The notes under the pieces: generated by a model
Database searches by the model: none
Seen by the model: the letters and a program-made list of their open reading frames with translations, nothing else
Told to the model about the DNA's origin: nothing
Shown: one piece after another, positions 34,161 to 46,957 of the stretch
Numbering within the stretch: the stretch's first letter is position 1
How the letters are laid out: every line of letters starts with the position of its first letter
Program-made: the position numbers and the translations under genes
Assembly: GCA_030490835.1 (NCBI GenBank)
Contig: CM059971.1
Span: 121,738,564-121,802,563 of the forward strand
Direction of reading: 5' to 3'
DNA from: Annona cherimola
Taxonomy: Eukaryota > Streptophyta > Magnoliopsida > Magnoliales > Annonaceae
DNA length: 64,000 nt

Positions 34161-36904
34161 AACAACGTATATGTGAAAATTTACCTTTTTATTCCTGCAC
34201 ATCTTTTACAAATTTTCAAAAATTAAAAGATTTCACTTAGCTCACTCTCCCATGCATAAGATAAATGATAAAAAAAATGAATTATATAAAAAAATACAAG
34301 AATATTTATCCTCTCCCACTTCCACCTAAGATCGACAGTTTCTAATCATTAATTTGATCAGAGCTTCAATTTCAGTGACAGATTGTCGACGACAATGCTA
34401 TGTTTTGGCTCATCGACTTAGTAAGAATTGAAGTTAAGAAAGCTATACTGCAAGTTTTTAATAACATGATCTAGTTATATTTGACGGAATTTGCCGATTA
34501 GCAACCTCTATCTCCTGTTCCGATCTCAAAGTCTGGAGCTAGTTCATTACTTGTAATAAAAATTTGACCTGAAATATGGGAACCACTTCATGAAATCTAT
34601 CTCATTCTTCAATTAGTTGCAAGCACATTTAAACATTTTCCTTAGATTTTTTTAGTTTGTTCTCTTTATAATATAGCATCCAATATTGCAATTAAACTCA
34701 TTCACAAGAGATACAATGAGCTTTCATCTCACTCATCATTACGAGAGACAATAAGCTCTAACTCATCATTAGGATAAACAATAAGTTCTCATATATTTAC
34801 AAAAGACAACTTTCATCACAAGTGAAACACATCTTAACCGACCCAGAATAGGACCTGGTTGATCATTTTACTTGGATTTTAGGTAACATAACTCAAGTCA
34901 TAAGAAATAATGTACAAATATTATAGGTATGAAAGAACTTCTAAAACCTTATTTGTATATTTAAAATTAGAGTTGCTAGCATGCAACTAGCCTAAATGGA
35001 AAAGAATTTTAAATTGTGGAAGATCTAAATTTTTGAATTCTAACTTAAGAGGTTTATCTTTCATTTTTTTTGTTATAGGTATGTACTAATTTTTTTCTAA
35101 ATAATATAAATGTACCAAGAGATAAAACATATTTTCAAATACATGAATTGTCTTAATTTTCAAAGGCAAATGTCACATATACCCACGAATTTTATCTCTA
35201 TTTCCATTTATATCAACGAATTTTCAAATTTTCATAATATACCTACGTATTATTTAAAATTCTACTTATACTCATACTGATAAAAATTCATTAATAGGTC
35301 ATTATCACCTTTGTAAAATGATGAATATGCCCAAGTCATAATATAATTATGTTAATTTGCTCAAAACTAAAATTTGTATTTAAATAATATATGATTTTTA
35401 TTTGTAGAAATGTTTAGTCATTAAATATTTTCGTCATTTTACAGGGGTAATAATGGTCCATTTAACAAATTTTTAACAATGTGGGTATAAGTGAAATTTT
35501 AAGTAAAATACAAGGATATATTAAAATATTTTGAAAATTTATAAGTATAAGTAAAATTAAGGATAAAATTCATGGGTACAGGTAGAATTTTTCCTTTTAC
35601 AATTATGCGTTAATCAAAGTCAATGAATTAGCATGCATGGACAAGTGGTTTTTAAGACGCAACAAGATCAATATGCATCGGCTAAACCATTTTATGAAAT
35701 AAGATAGTTTAACTATTGTGGGTAATTCTTTTAGGACGCGATTTGTATGTCTCTTGTCACCCAGTGCCTTGCCACCGCGTCTAACTTTGGGACAAGTGTT
35801 CCTTGACTACCTTCCATGAGGAATTGTGTCGTCCAAAGCAAATGACATCTATTAAACTCTTGAGTATTCCTGCCTATTGAATTATTTTACAACTTATATA
35901 TATTTGAATATATTTTATAGATAAATAATTTTATGATATTAAATTATAAATTTTGTTCAATTAGTCCAAGTTAGGTAAATCAAATAGATAGATTTATATG
36001 CTAGACAATTTTCAAAAATTAGAAATAAATAATTTCACAAACATATATTTATAATGCGCACAAGAGTAAATTTGTTGTACTTATTTTTAGTATTAAGATT
36101 ATTTTAAATTTTAATTTAAGTATTATATATTCAATGTTAATATAATGGCTATATATTCAATAATCAAATCAATAAATAAATCGACTATTATGGGTAAGTT
36201 GAATATCTTAAAACTTAAAACTTGTATTGTTAAAAACATAATTTAAAATTTAAAATCACATTTAGATATTTGACTATTTTAATATAAACGACAATAAATG
36301 AAAATCAATTATAAAGCTTCGTATTTTAATCCTTGGAAATTTATTTTGCTTTCTTTTGTTATTAGATATGTGAAACATAAAGAATGTTTATAAGAAAATG
36401 ATGTGACATATCGACCCAGGAAACTGATCATACGTCTTATATTTAATATAAAATTTCAAGATCCATCACGTATTTATGGCATTTGTTGAAAATCAAAATT
36501 GAGATCCACTTTCACTAAACCAAGGTCACTTTGCTCGGTATGTGCATTATAATGGTGTCCAAACGAAGCCCCTACGGTGGACATGGTTTCGATAATTGAG
36601 CTATTGAAAGCCAGGGCTGCAAATAGTAGCCTAAAGTTGACTTGCAATTTGAGGACAAACCAGGAGAAAGTTGGTAACCCTACGACAGCCCAAAACCATG
36701 TGACTGAGTTGCTAGGCTAAAATAGATGATATCATACAATGAAACCCACAGCCTATGGGTCCAAAGGTTACCTTACTAGGTTTGTGAATTATAAAAGATA
36801 TAATTAAGTACGTAACAAAAATATGCATGTAAAGAATACTTACATCCATTTTTAATGAATTCTCGATAGAAAGTTTATAAAAATATAAATCTATATATGT
36901 TGTT
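34161..36904. other. AT-rich intergenic DNA with a fold-back element
   Basis: Apart from the fold-back element at 35163-35597 I see only AT-rich unique sequence, with no open frame above 60 codons. Confidence 0.5.
35163..35597. mobile_element. Fold-back MITE, ATACCCACGAATTTT family
   Basis: The left arm has CATATACCCACGAATTTTATC and CACCTTTGTAAAATGATGAATATGCCC. The right arm has the inverse (GTCATTTTACAGGGGTAATAATGG, AAAATTCATGGGTACAGG). Related copies lie at 47617-48034 and, more diverged, 58844-59520. Confidence 0.7.
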
Positions 36905-37655
36905 TTTTAATCCAACTAGTAAAATACTTGTCATTATTAGTAACGATAGCATATGGAAAAACTACAAGAAGTCATGCAAGATTGAAAGCCAAAGAGATAA
37001 AAGAACTTTTTCAATGTGTAAAAGCAAGCATTAAGAAGTTCAAGGTCTTCTAGAAAAACTCTTAAATATTTTCACTATGCGAGGAAAAATAATACAATTG
37101 TCCACCAAATATGGTTGAAATAAGGTTACATTTAATCTTATGAGTCCAAAAAGAAAGAAGATGGGAATAAAGAACTAATTACACTGAGTGACTATCCTCA
37201 TTTAGGTCTTCAAAGCCTTGTCATTGTCTTTAAGTGCTCCCTGTACAAGTATTCACATGCATGGGTGAACTTAAAGTCTTTACATATGGAGCATGAGATA
37301 AATCTTGTTATAAAACATGCTAATATTAAGAGGTCATTTATCAAAAAATCAAAAATTTTGAAGATTGACTTTGCAGGCACAAATATTCTATTCTCAATGC
37401 TATGCTAAAGGCAAGCTGTTGGCGATGACTAAAATAGTTCTATGCACAAGGCTTAGCAACGTAGTGTCAAGTCAATGTAAATGTCAATTCATGGTAGTTC
37501 CCTTGAGCCGCGTAATAGGCAATAGATTAAGCACACATTATCCAGAAACTTTAGAAGAATAAGGGCTTTATCAATATTGTGAGGCCAAAGCTTCACCTCA
37601 ATCAAGGTCATTAGACCACATTGAGTATTATGTAATCCCAATAGTAAGTTTATTA

Positions 37656-37939
37656 GGGCATGTTTGCTTAACATGAAATTAAACCAAAACTTTTTAATAT
37701 AAATCTTTTTACTCTCAACAATTACTCTATTTTTAATCATTTTTCACATACTCGTATATAATAATCGTACTTTTCAATCATTTATATACAATTACTCATA
37801 TAACTAACCTGTCTATTTTAACTTTATTCTCTTTATTCTTCATCATTATTTCTATTATATAACATTATTTTTTTTCAATTAAAAAACTTCTACACAAAAA
37901 ATTTTCATCCAAAAGTTATATTGCTTATCAAACACCCTC
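37656..37939. mobile_element. Tourist-like MITE, TTA duplication, empty site in copy 1
   Basis: GGGCATGTTTGC at the left and ATCAAACACCCTC at the right; TTA at 37653-37655 and 37940-37942. Copy 1 reads GTAAGTTTATTTTATATATCC at the matching place (about 22363), i.e. without the element. Confidence 0.82.
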
Positions 37940-37994
37940 TTACATTTTCCTTGATTGCCCAATATTAAGCACAAAACAAATTTGAGCACACCCA

Positions 37995-38365
37995 TGAGTT
38001 CCGATCCAATGCCCTTGAACGCATTGAGCTTTCCATCTTATTTTCTTAATGCTTTTGAAATTTTTATAAAACTATCAACTATGTTTATTTAATTTATATA
38101 AAAATTTAAATATTTTTGGAAACGTATATATATATTTTTTATTTTCAACTAAAGGTATTTTAGTTGTTTTCAAATGGTTGAAAATAATTAGAATTCGAAA
38201 TTCTAAAAAATATATGCACATCTTCACAAATGCTAAAACTTTGTTAGATTAATTAAATACAACTAGATTAATAATTTTATAAAATTTTCTAAAATATAAA
38301 AATAGATTTTACTCTGAGTACATGGAAAACCTATTGCACCTGGGTGTACAAATCAAATTCAGTAA
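37995..38365. mobile_element. Fold-back MITE, GCACC family (copy-2 partner)
   Basis: Counterpart of 22425-22800 in the other duplication copy, with a degraded CCAATGCCCTTGAACG left end and CACCTGGGTGTAC at the right. Confidence 0.6.
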
Positions 38366-38776
38366 TCGCCTGAGTTCCAAATTTACTTTGTTTTTTAATT
38401 CAAGAGTCTATTAAGAGAAAATTTACCTTACGTTAATACTCATTTTATTTTTATTCTCTTCTTCATAGTTGTTGCCCCATCATATCATATCCTCACATTT
38501 TTCCTTTTTTTACTTTATACCAAATGGATTCTCAAGTCCTTTTATTTTGGGATAGTTGTATTCTTAAAGGTATTTTTTTTCTCTTTTGAAGAACATTTAT
38601 ATGTTTTAGATTATGATACACCTAATCAAAACTTGCAAATTCATCACTTTCTTTATCTTCGAACATGCATAGTTAATAATTATTTATAGCATTAGCGGAT
38701 CAAAATTAGTCAATTCAAAAACATGCTTCATTTGAATTATTTAATATGACAACTCATTATTTGTTTTTAACATATA

Positions 38777-39057
38777 GGGTTTGTTTGGTAATGAATACAA
38801 CTTTTGATGAAATGTTTTGGAGAGTAAAAGTTGTCAAATGATGTGATATGATAGGGATAATGATGAGTAGTAAAGAGGATAAAGTTAAAATAGATAGGTT
38901 AGTTGTGAGGATAGTTGTGTAGAAATGATTGAAAAGTAGGGTAGTTGTATAGGAAAATGTGAAAAAATGATTAAAAAATATGATAGTCGTGGAGAGTGAA
39001 AAGTTTTATATTGAAAAATTTTAACTTGACATTTTCTATCAATTCTCAAACATACCC
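38777..39057. mobile_element. Tourist-like MITE, ATA duplication, empty site in copy 1
   Basis: GGGTTTGTTTGG at the left and CTCAAACATACCC at the right; ATA at 38774-38776 and 39058-39060. Copy 1 has the uninterrupted TTTTTAACATATAGAAAG at about 23330. This fixes the ends of the element. Confidence 0.85.
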
Positions 39058-41138
39058 ATAAAACAAAATTAAGCAGAAGGTAGCATCGGCTACATGTAAG
39101 AAATTGGTAAATACAGAAGATAAGTGATATTGCCACTAGTCATAAGAAATTTATAAATTCACAATACAATTGATGATGATCGATGACTACAATAATTAAG
39201 AAGAGAGAGGCACCAGTATGTCCAAGAAAGTCGAAAGAAACTAGTGCTGAGAAAACTTAAGCACATTTGTACATAAACAAAACCTAAGGTAGGAAATCTA
39301 TGATATCATTTAAAATTTTTTTAGTGTTTCTTCTATTAAATCCAATCAATCATCATACTTGCAAGTGCAATAGTTAACTTATGGATGATCTGCTTATTTA
39401 AAAGCTTATTTTGATGCATAAATAAGCTCCAAAGAGTGGCAAAGAGCTAGCAAATATATCATGGCAGAGCTTCTGAACTTGGAAGCAGCTAGCCACATAG
39501 CTCCAAGAATTTCATAACCCAAAAGAGATTGACCTCATGAGGCATCAACAGGGAATGCCCATCATAAAGTAGTTAATGACCGCATAGTCATATCTCGCAT
39601 AATGAAGTTGGAGTTGAGACTTGCGATAATGAAAATTAGTATTGCAGTCTATATAGAATATTGCAAATTGTCACATAGATGACATCACTTGGATATGATT
39701 TTCTGAAGTTTGTGATCGATAAAAAAGTAAATTTTGGGTTCTAGTTTATACTATTACAAGTTGAGGAAAGAACGACTTATATTTATCTTCTTGGAGTAGA
39801 TAGAACAAAGCTCAAATAGGTAGAATGAAAATCCAACAAATAAATGTTGCAGAATAAATTTCTACTAGTTCCTGAGAAGAAGACGAAAAAGAAGACAATC
39901 CAATACATTAATGAAATACAAAACCAAAGGTATGTATCTAACTAAAGATTGAAGCATCAAGAGAAATTCAGACCCAAAAATTCCTAAATCCCTATCATTA
40001 GGAAGTACTGGATAAGATTTTTTTGGAAAATCTAAGATATCTTTTTGACAAAGAAAAATCTAGAATATGAAAATTTGGAAACTTGACGAGTATAGAGATG
40101 CTACCCTTGTGACATGACTAAAACATAACAAAAGTTTTTTTGATACTTCATCATTTGTTTGGATATGAAAAAAGTACATATTTGGATTTTAGAGTTCATT
40201 TACTATCACATCACATAAATAAGGTTTAAGATTTTAGAGTTTATTAGCTATCACATCACATAAATAAGGTTTAAGAAATTCTAAACTCAAAAATCCTTTG
40301 GACTAATCACTTCCCGTGTTGACATTTAAAGTTTTGGCTTTCTACATAGATGGAGTAAATTGTAAATAAGTAGATGATCGCCACTACAGGTATTTTCTCA
40401 CTAAATGCAGTTAGGTATAGGAATAAAGATAAAATAAATAAATAGTTGGACGAAAGTATATGAATAATAACTTGAATGTAAATATAACAATAGAAAAAGT
40501 ATGATAATTGTGTAATTAAAATGTTAAATCACATAAAAAGACGTATAAGAAAAATAAAAAAGTTTAATTTACTTATTAGCAAACAATTGCCAAACACGCT
40601 TTGAATGAATTAAAAATTTTCTTTTATAAACGCCTTGGCTGTTTAACCCTATTCATTTTCATATCTTGATGATTTACAAGAAGTTTATTTCATTTATTAT
40701 TATAGTTGATATTATCATAGAAAGCTAATCATTTATTTATTTGTCTATTATTATTATGCATATGCTTCATACATAAACATGTAAAATCAAAATAATAAAA
40801 TAATTTAATATTAACTATTAATTTTAAAATTATATTTTTAACCTTTAATCCGTCTAGAAAATCATCGTTATATAGATAAATAATTATATAAAATATTATT
40901 ATATTAAATATATATCTTTGATTTTTCAATAAAGCTTGTTTTTCTTACTAAATATAATTAATGAAATAGATTTTTCTTCAATGACAAGATTGAAAATGAA
41001 CAAGCTTAATTACATGGAACAGTGCAAGACTCAAAGACATGATTTCTCTTAATTTTCCAATGATGCATTTATTGGACAATCAGCGAGGCGTCGTGGCTGA
41101 TTAGAAGTGATGAAAAGCAGATTAACAAATTCACTACG

Positions 41139-41164
41139 ATGCAGCAGCAGCAGCAGCAGCAGCA
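41139..41164 (+). repeat. (GCA)n microsatellite in a GC-richer island
   Basis: About eight CAG triplets. Open frames cross it on both strands: 41139-41351 plus begins with poly-Gln, 41049-41324 minus contains poly-Leu. The island 41080-41520 looks coding-like in composition, but I recognise no domain. It might be a captured or decayed exon. Confidence 0.7.
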
Positions 41165-41654
41165 GCTGGGCGCTGAAACTGCAGACATTGACTGCATTTG
41201 CTACCCATGTCCCGAACATTCCAGTTTCAAAAACATTCCTCGCGCGCAACAGGCGGTGGAGAAGGTCATGTGGAACCCAACTCCCACGATTGAATGCAAG
41301 AAAGGAGACAGACGCGTCGAACAAGAGACGACGACGTGTCCCTTTGCTTAATAAAAAGTCTCCTCCTTATTACTTTTTAGTCTGCAGTTAGAATACATGC
41401 CCCGTTGCGCTCTGCTCTCCGCTGCTGCATTCGTCATGCCGGCTCTAGTAACCGGTTGCGTCGGTAAAGGGAAACACTGGACCTTTCTTTTCTTTATCAT
41501 ACATTATTCACTTGCGGTCCCTCTTTCGGTCAACGCCTCATGTCTGAACTTTTTTTTTTTTTTCTTTCTTTAGGTCTTGGTCCTCGTAAAATTGGAAAAG
41601 TTGATTTAAGGATAGTTTTGAAAAAAGATTCTCCGCCTTTTTTAATACATTTAA

Positions 41655-41905
41655 AATAAGGGTGTGGTTTGTATTTGATAAAATTTTCGAAAAAATCATT
41701 CAGTGAAATTTTTTTTAATGGAAAAATAATATAATACCACAAGAGCAATGACGAAAAATAAAAATAATAAAGTTAAAATAAGAAGATAATGATCTAAAGT
41801 TATAAAAAATGATTAAAAAAAATATTAAAGTTATTAGAAATGTGAAGAAATGATTATAAAAGGAAAATGTATCAGAAAAAGGCATTTTTGATGAATATTA
41901 AACGC
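41655..41905. mobile_element. Degenerate Tourist-like MITE
   Basis: GGGTGTGGTTTG at the left, AAACGCAACC at the right, and an A-rich interior with the family's AAGTTAAAATA and GATTAAAAAAAAT segments. Confidence 0.55.
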
Positions 41906-41994
41906 AACCTGAGTTTTAATGTTGTTTCATATCTTAATCACTTTAGTCATCCTTTCTCTATTACTTGATTTTTAATTTTTTAATATTTTTTGAT

Positions 41995-42165
41995 ATAGTA
42001 TGACAGCATTTTATCTCAGCTCACACTACAAATCGAACTCAAATATCCTTACACCAGCTTCCGCAACCAACGAGATATAAAAATCCTCCGGAAATAGGAT
42101 TCAATCCTACGTCAACAGACTACGAGGCAAGGGCTGCTACAAACCGGGATAACCGGTTGTTGTTG
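41995..42165 (-). mobile_element. Possible tRNA-like SINE, minus strand
   Basis: On the minus strand a CCCGGTTTGTAGCAGCCC A-box-like start is followed by a B-box-like AGGATTGAATCCT near 42088-42100 and a non-coding body. No target duplication found. Confidence 0.4.
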
Positions 42166-43169
42166 TTGTTTTTATTTTTATTTTTTTATCATTTAACATT
42201 TTTGTATGATACTAATCTATCCATTTTATCGTTATTGCCTTTATTCATTGCTGCACTAATTACATCACTATTTATCTTTTTTAATGATTTCCGTTTTTTC
42301 CACCACTTATTTCCTCGCAGTACTTAACACGCCCAAAATATTATGCTATAATAATACGCAATTAATTGACTTTTCCAATTAAAAATAGTTTTTATCTTCA
42401 CCTTTTGTGATGCCTCTATATATGTATTTATTATAATGTCAAAAATCACATATATTATAAAATTTATTAGTTGTGTAATCTCTCTCAAATGATGTTAATT
42501 TTTTCAGAACGTGTAAGATTTAAAAGTAATTTTTATGATATCAAGACTAAATACTCAAGAATGAATAATTTAAGAAATAAAAAAAAATAATGAATGAATG
42601 ATTCAAGGGCCTGTTCCTGAGGATGAAGTAGCTTAAATAAGACGAAAAAAACGGGATGAGAGTGCAATAATATTTATTTGGAATGAAAAAAAGTTAGATT
42701 AAAAATATAAAAATTATATTAGAAATTGAAAAAAAAAATCTCGATAATGGAAAATCTCGTCGTCTTCAAGGCCATGGGATACCTAGGAACACGCCTATTA
42801 TATAGAATTTCAAAAATATCTTTCTAGAAATAAAAAGCAACTGGTTATATAGATACTTGTTTAACGTGCATATGATCAAATCCCCTTCCTCCATGGTAAT
42901 CTTTTTGCTCATTGAAACAATATGTATGCACTGATGACATTATTTTTATTAGTATCAATTCTCCTAAGATTAGAATATTTAGCTATGAAAGAAGACAAAC
43001 AGATAAAAAAAACACTGAATTTATGCAAACAATTGTTTTAAAAAATATTTTAATAAATTGATATCCATAATAATATTTATCAATGACTCACAAGTAATTT
43101 CATACAACCTATCTATTTTCTATGCATTGATGACTAATGACAAATTTACTAAATGCCTTGTACCCAATG

Positions 43170-43540
43170 TTATTTTTTAGTAAAAAATCAAATTTTATCC
43201 AAATTATAAAAAAATGGGCTACATTTGTTTAAAAATATAATCATGTGTGGAATGAAAAAAATACTTAGATCCATTTATTTATATATCAATACTTCAAAGT
43301 ACTTCGTAAATCATTAGTCTATGTAGTAGTGATATATTTTAGAAGATCTATATATTGAAAATATAACATTAAAATTAATATTTAACATTAAACTATTTTA
43401 TTAAGTTATTTTGAGACATTTACGGATTCAGCCATGTACAATAGAAAAGAATAAGAATCGATGATAGTAAAAATTATATTAAATACAATAAATAAGATAA
43501 ACTTTTATCAAGTATTGATGTATAAAAAAGAAATAAGGGT
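43170..43540. repeat. Dispersed AT-rich repeat family, copy 2
   Basis: Shares blocks with 32500-32965 and 57990-58440 (AAATTTTATCC, AATATTTAACATTAAACTATTTTA). Unclassified. Confidence 0.45.
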
Positions 43541-44754
43541 ACGTGAAAGTGAAGTTTATTGAAAGCATGACTCTTTGTCAAGATATTATTTTGAAGAATC
43601 CATATGCTTGAATGAGATGAGATTTTGATTTTCAAGGTAAATTTTAATTTTTAATATTTTTTTCAAATTTTATTATATTAAAATTATATTACATCTTATT
43701 GTATCTTATATTATCAGCATTTTGTGTCTTTATTGCATAATAGTTGTAGTTGTGCTAACCTTGCTGGCTTGTTTAATACTAATTTAAGCTTTATACTATT
43801 TTAGGATAAAACAAACCCATTTTAACATGGTAACAAAATAAGATCTAAGTCTATTTGTTTTTTTTTTATTTTATAGTATGCATATATATAAGAATTAGTA
43901 ACAAGAAAGAAAAATGAGCATGTTGGGCTGAGATAAATGATGACATTGAAGTCAGTAGTTCACACTTCGTTCATTTGAAGCAGTGAGCTTTGTTTGATTA
44001 TTCACCGATGCAAATTTGTAATAGTTTTTTGTTGTAGTGTATTGGTAGTGACATTTCTTCATGTTATGAGGATTTGTTCGTCCCTCGGTAGTGGAGGTAT
44101 TATTTCCATTTGTCCATGTTGTGAAGATTTGCATGTATTAATTTGTAACATTAAATGACTTGTTGTGTATATTAAAAAAAATAATGACATCGAAAATGGC
44201 TAAAATATTATCGTATTTAAAAATATTAAAAAATATATACATATATTCCAAAATGATAAAATATGATTCATATGTTAAATATATTTAGATAAACAAATCT
44301 ATGAAAAAAAACTATTTTAAATTAATTTTTTGAGGTGTGTCAAAGTAAATCATTATTTAACCGGTTAACAGAATCATTTACAAATAAGAAAATTTCATAT
44401 TATTAAGAGGCTTGAAGAATTTATGAGATTAGACTTTCTAATTTGGTTAATCATTTTGGGTAAAACTAGCCTATTGTAACACATTATAAACTTTCTTATT
44501 GCCAATAAAGCCACTTGAGATCCTTGAAACGCCTCGCGGAAAATGATTCCCAAATATACGTGCAAGTGGAGGTGAATCCGCGCGCCGACAAGTCCACGCC
44601 AAGTCGCCAATCCCGCTTCAGCGCTCCTACCGCCTCTTCCTTCGCTCCGCTTTGTTGCGTTCTTTACTTCTTTTCCCGGGATTCGCACGTGCCCACGCGT
44701 CGTAGCTGCCGAGGGCAGAGGCTGACACGCGTCTCATAACTACCGGTAGAGGAG

Positions 44755-44965
44755 AATAATTTCAGAGATACGATCCAGGCCGTCCGTTAGGATCTTGGAA
44801 CGTCAACCTGGTCTTCTTGTTCCGGTCTGTAGTTGAAGTTGGGAGTCTTGATTCTACCCCTTTTCTCCCTCTCTTCGATGAGAGAGAGAGAGGAGAGAGG
44901 CGAGAGGAAGAGAGGAGGGAGAGGAGGGAGGGAGAGAGGGAGGGAGAGATAGAGCTGTTTACAGG
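44755..44965 (+). other. 5' UTR exon of the CTD-phosphatase gene (start approximate)
   Basis: A GA-rich tract (about 44878-44950) ends at a good donor, TTTACAG|gtacgc at 44965/44966. The next acceptor that leads to coding sequence is at 49489. A purine-rich 5' leader with a first intron before the ATG is common in plants. The transcription start is not determined. Confidence 0.6.
44878..44951 (+). repeat. (GA)n-type microsatellite in the 5' leader
   Basis: Imperfect GAGAGA/GGGA run. GA tracts in plant 5' UTRs and promoters can bind BBR/BPC factors; this role is an inference from known biology. Confidence 0.85.
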
Positions 44966-45689
44966 TACGCCGTGATTCTTATGATAATTTTCTTTTCAGC
45001 TGTCCTGAGCTGTTTTAATTTCAATTATGTTGAATTTTTTTGTTCTGTCTGTTTGTGACTGGGTATGTGGTCGTCCTTCGAATTGGGTTCTTGGAGGGTT
45101 ATATGCGTTTGGAATTTTGTAATATCCGGTTGAGTTATTTGATGCGTGCTCGTTTTGCTTGGCTTGGTATCTAGGCTTTGGGATTTTTTTTCTTGTTTGG
45201 TTTTTTGTTTATCTGTTCGACTGTTTGTAGTTGTTATTTTTGGATTCTGGCACCTTTTTCTCTACAATTTTGGAATTATTGTTCCCACTGTCTGTGTTCT
45301 TATATGTTATTACCCGTTACAAAATTTTCATTTTTTTTTATTAAGTCGTGACCCTGTCAACTCATGATCCTGGTGTTTGTTGCAAAAGAATCAGTCTCTG
45401 CTAGATGAATTATCTTGTTTCCTCCTCTTTTGCTTATGGCCTAAATTATATTTGATACCCAGGAAGTTTGCAAAACTTGCATCAGCCTGGGAATCTTGAA
45501 CAGCAGAATTAGTAAAGGATGTTGTTGGCTTCTATGGTTTGAATTTAGCAAGTGGGAATACTAAAAGTTGGACATGTTTTCTTCTCAAATCTGCCTGCTA
45601 GTTGTATCTTGAGTCTTCAAATCTTGGCTGGGGAAGCCATGTTGGTGACCATGAAATTTAACTCAGATTTTGCCTCCTTTATATATAAA

Positions 45690-45900
45690 GACGGATGTGC
45701 TTAATGAAAACAAGAGCTGGTTTACATTATGCCTAACCTTTTCCAAGCTTCATCACGGTGATGGATTAATCAGATGTACTAAATGAAAACAACAGCTGGT
45801 TTACATTATGCCTAACCTTTTCCAAGCTTCATCGCAGTGATGGATTAATCACCCAAGTTGGCCCAATCACCCAAGTTGGCCCTTTCACGCCATTGAGATT
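45690..45900 (+). repeat. Intronic tandem duplication (~76 bp x 2)
   Basis: The block GAAAACAA(G/C)AGCTGGTTTACA ... TTTCCAAGCTTCATC(A/G)C(G/A)GTGATGGATTAATCA occurs twice, followed by a doubled CCCAATCACCCAAGTTGG-type unit. Confidence 0.9.
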
Positions 45901-46273
45901 TCTCTGTGTTTCTGGTCCAGCAAACCACTATGCATGAATGGTTGGCTGAAAGTTCAAGCTGCCGTGGTTGTGGATTTTTCTTTCCATCACTCGGAAGCTT
46001 CCTTTTATGATACTGAATTATACTCGTTTCTGCTGGCTGCGTAGGTATGCTTTGCTTGTTTGGCTGTCCTTAATGCTCTTGGATTCAAGATCTAGCTTTC
46101 TTGGTTGCACCACTCTGGGGATTACTATGCTTTCAGCTGTCTTGCTGCCTTTCCTGACATTTCTTTGTCTCCTTAACAGTGCAATGGTCTTAACTTTTCT
46201 AAGTTACCCTCTCGCAAGCAGCCACTTATAGTGTTTTCAAAGACACAACCTTGTCTTCTCGTAGTCTTGTAGT

Positions 46274-46957
46274 TAGGGGCGGGAATCAGGGTGGGTCGTA
46301 TCAGGTCAAGATTTGCCCAACCCTAACCCTACTTTTTAAAAAATTTTAATTGATCATATTTCTTATACCAGGATATGGTCAGCTTTAACCCTCACCTTTT
46401 TCTAGAATATCTTAGGACAAACTTTGAGTTGGTCTTGGGTTGGTACTAGGAATGCGGGTCGGGCAAAAAATACGGGTAAAGTAGAATAATTTTAAGAATC
46501 TATACACATATTAAACATAAAGACGCATCCATTCGAAATTTAGGTATTGTATGTTTCATTATTTTACTAGTTAAAAAAGTAAACATTATTATTAAACAAA
46601 ACATGAGTAATATAATGTATCTTTATTAAAATATGTTAATAAAATATACTTCATTCAGAGCAGATTTTGACATTTATAAAAATATTTTCCTAAAATAATT
46701 GTATTTTTTGCAAGAGTTTCCAAAATGATGGAAAACTATAATTATGTATAAGAATTCATAATTATAATTTATAATAAATAAGTATATGTGGGCGAGTTGG
46801 GATTCTTTGAGTCGGAACATGGTTGACCTATCCCAACTCTATTTTTGAATTCGGATCAAAATTTCTAACTCATCCCTATATCTTGTAAAAAAAATCTGTT
46901 TTACCCGGTAAAAAATAGGTCGGGTCACGGGTTGACCTGCCCAAATTCTCACTCCTA
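46274..46957. mobile_element. Non-autonomous hAT element in phosphatase intron 1
   Basis: The 8-bp duplication CTTGTAGT at 46266-46273 and 46958-46965 flanks a 684-bp insert. Its ends are TAGGGGCGGGAATC and (inverse) TAGGAGTGAGAATT. Subterminal GGGTCGGG / GGTCAACCCG motifs and an AT-rich centre are present. No transposase frame. Confidence 0.85.

Larger units (their letters stand above)
36905..40290 (+). repeat. Segmental duplication, copy 2
   Basis: Partner of 20825-24275, same orientation, about 16 kb away across the DNAJC17-like gene. It carries two MITEs missing from copy 1 (37656-37939 and 38777-39057) and a short tandem duplication (about 40190-40285) of the AGTTTATTAGCTATCACATCACA block. 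No gene is intact. Confidence 0.85.
40291..44754. other. AT-rich intergenic DNA with MITE relics; no supported gene
   Basis: Holds a GC-richer island at about 41080-41520 with a CAG repeat (see separate entry), Tourist-like copies, a SINE-like block and a dispersed repeat. The GC-rich stretch 44530-44754 is the likely promoter region of the phosphatase gene. Confidence 0.5.

Noticed and set aside
44515..44739. 74-codon frame upstream of the phosphatase leader
   Set aside because: Lies in the GC-rich promoter region, overlaps an antisense frame of similar length, no recognisable content.
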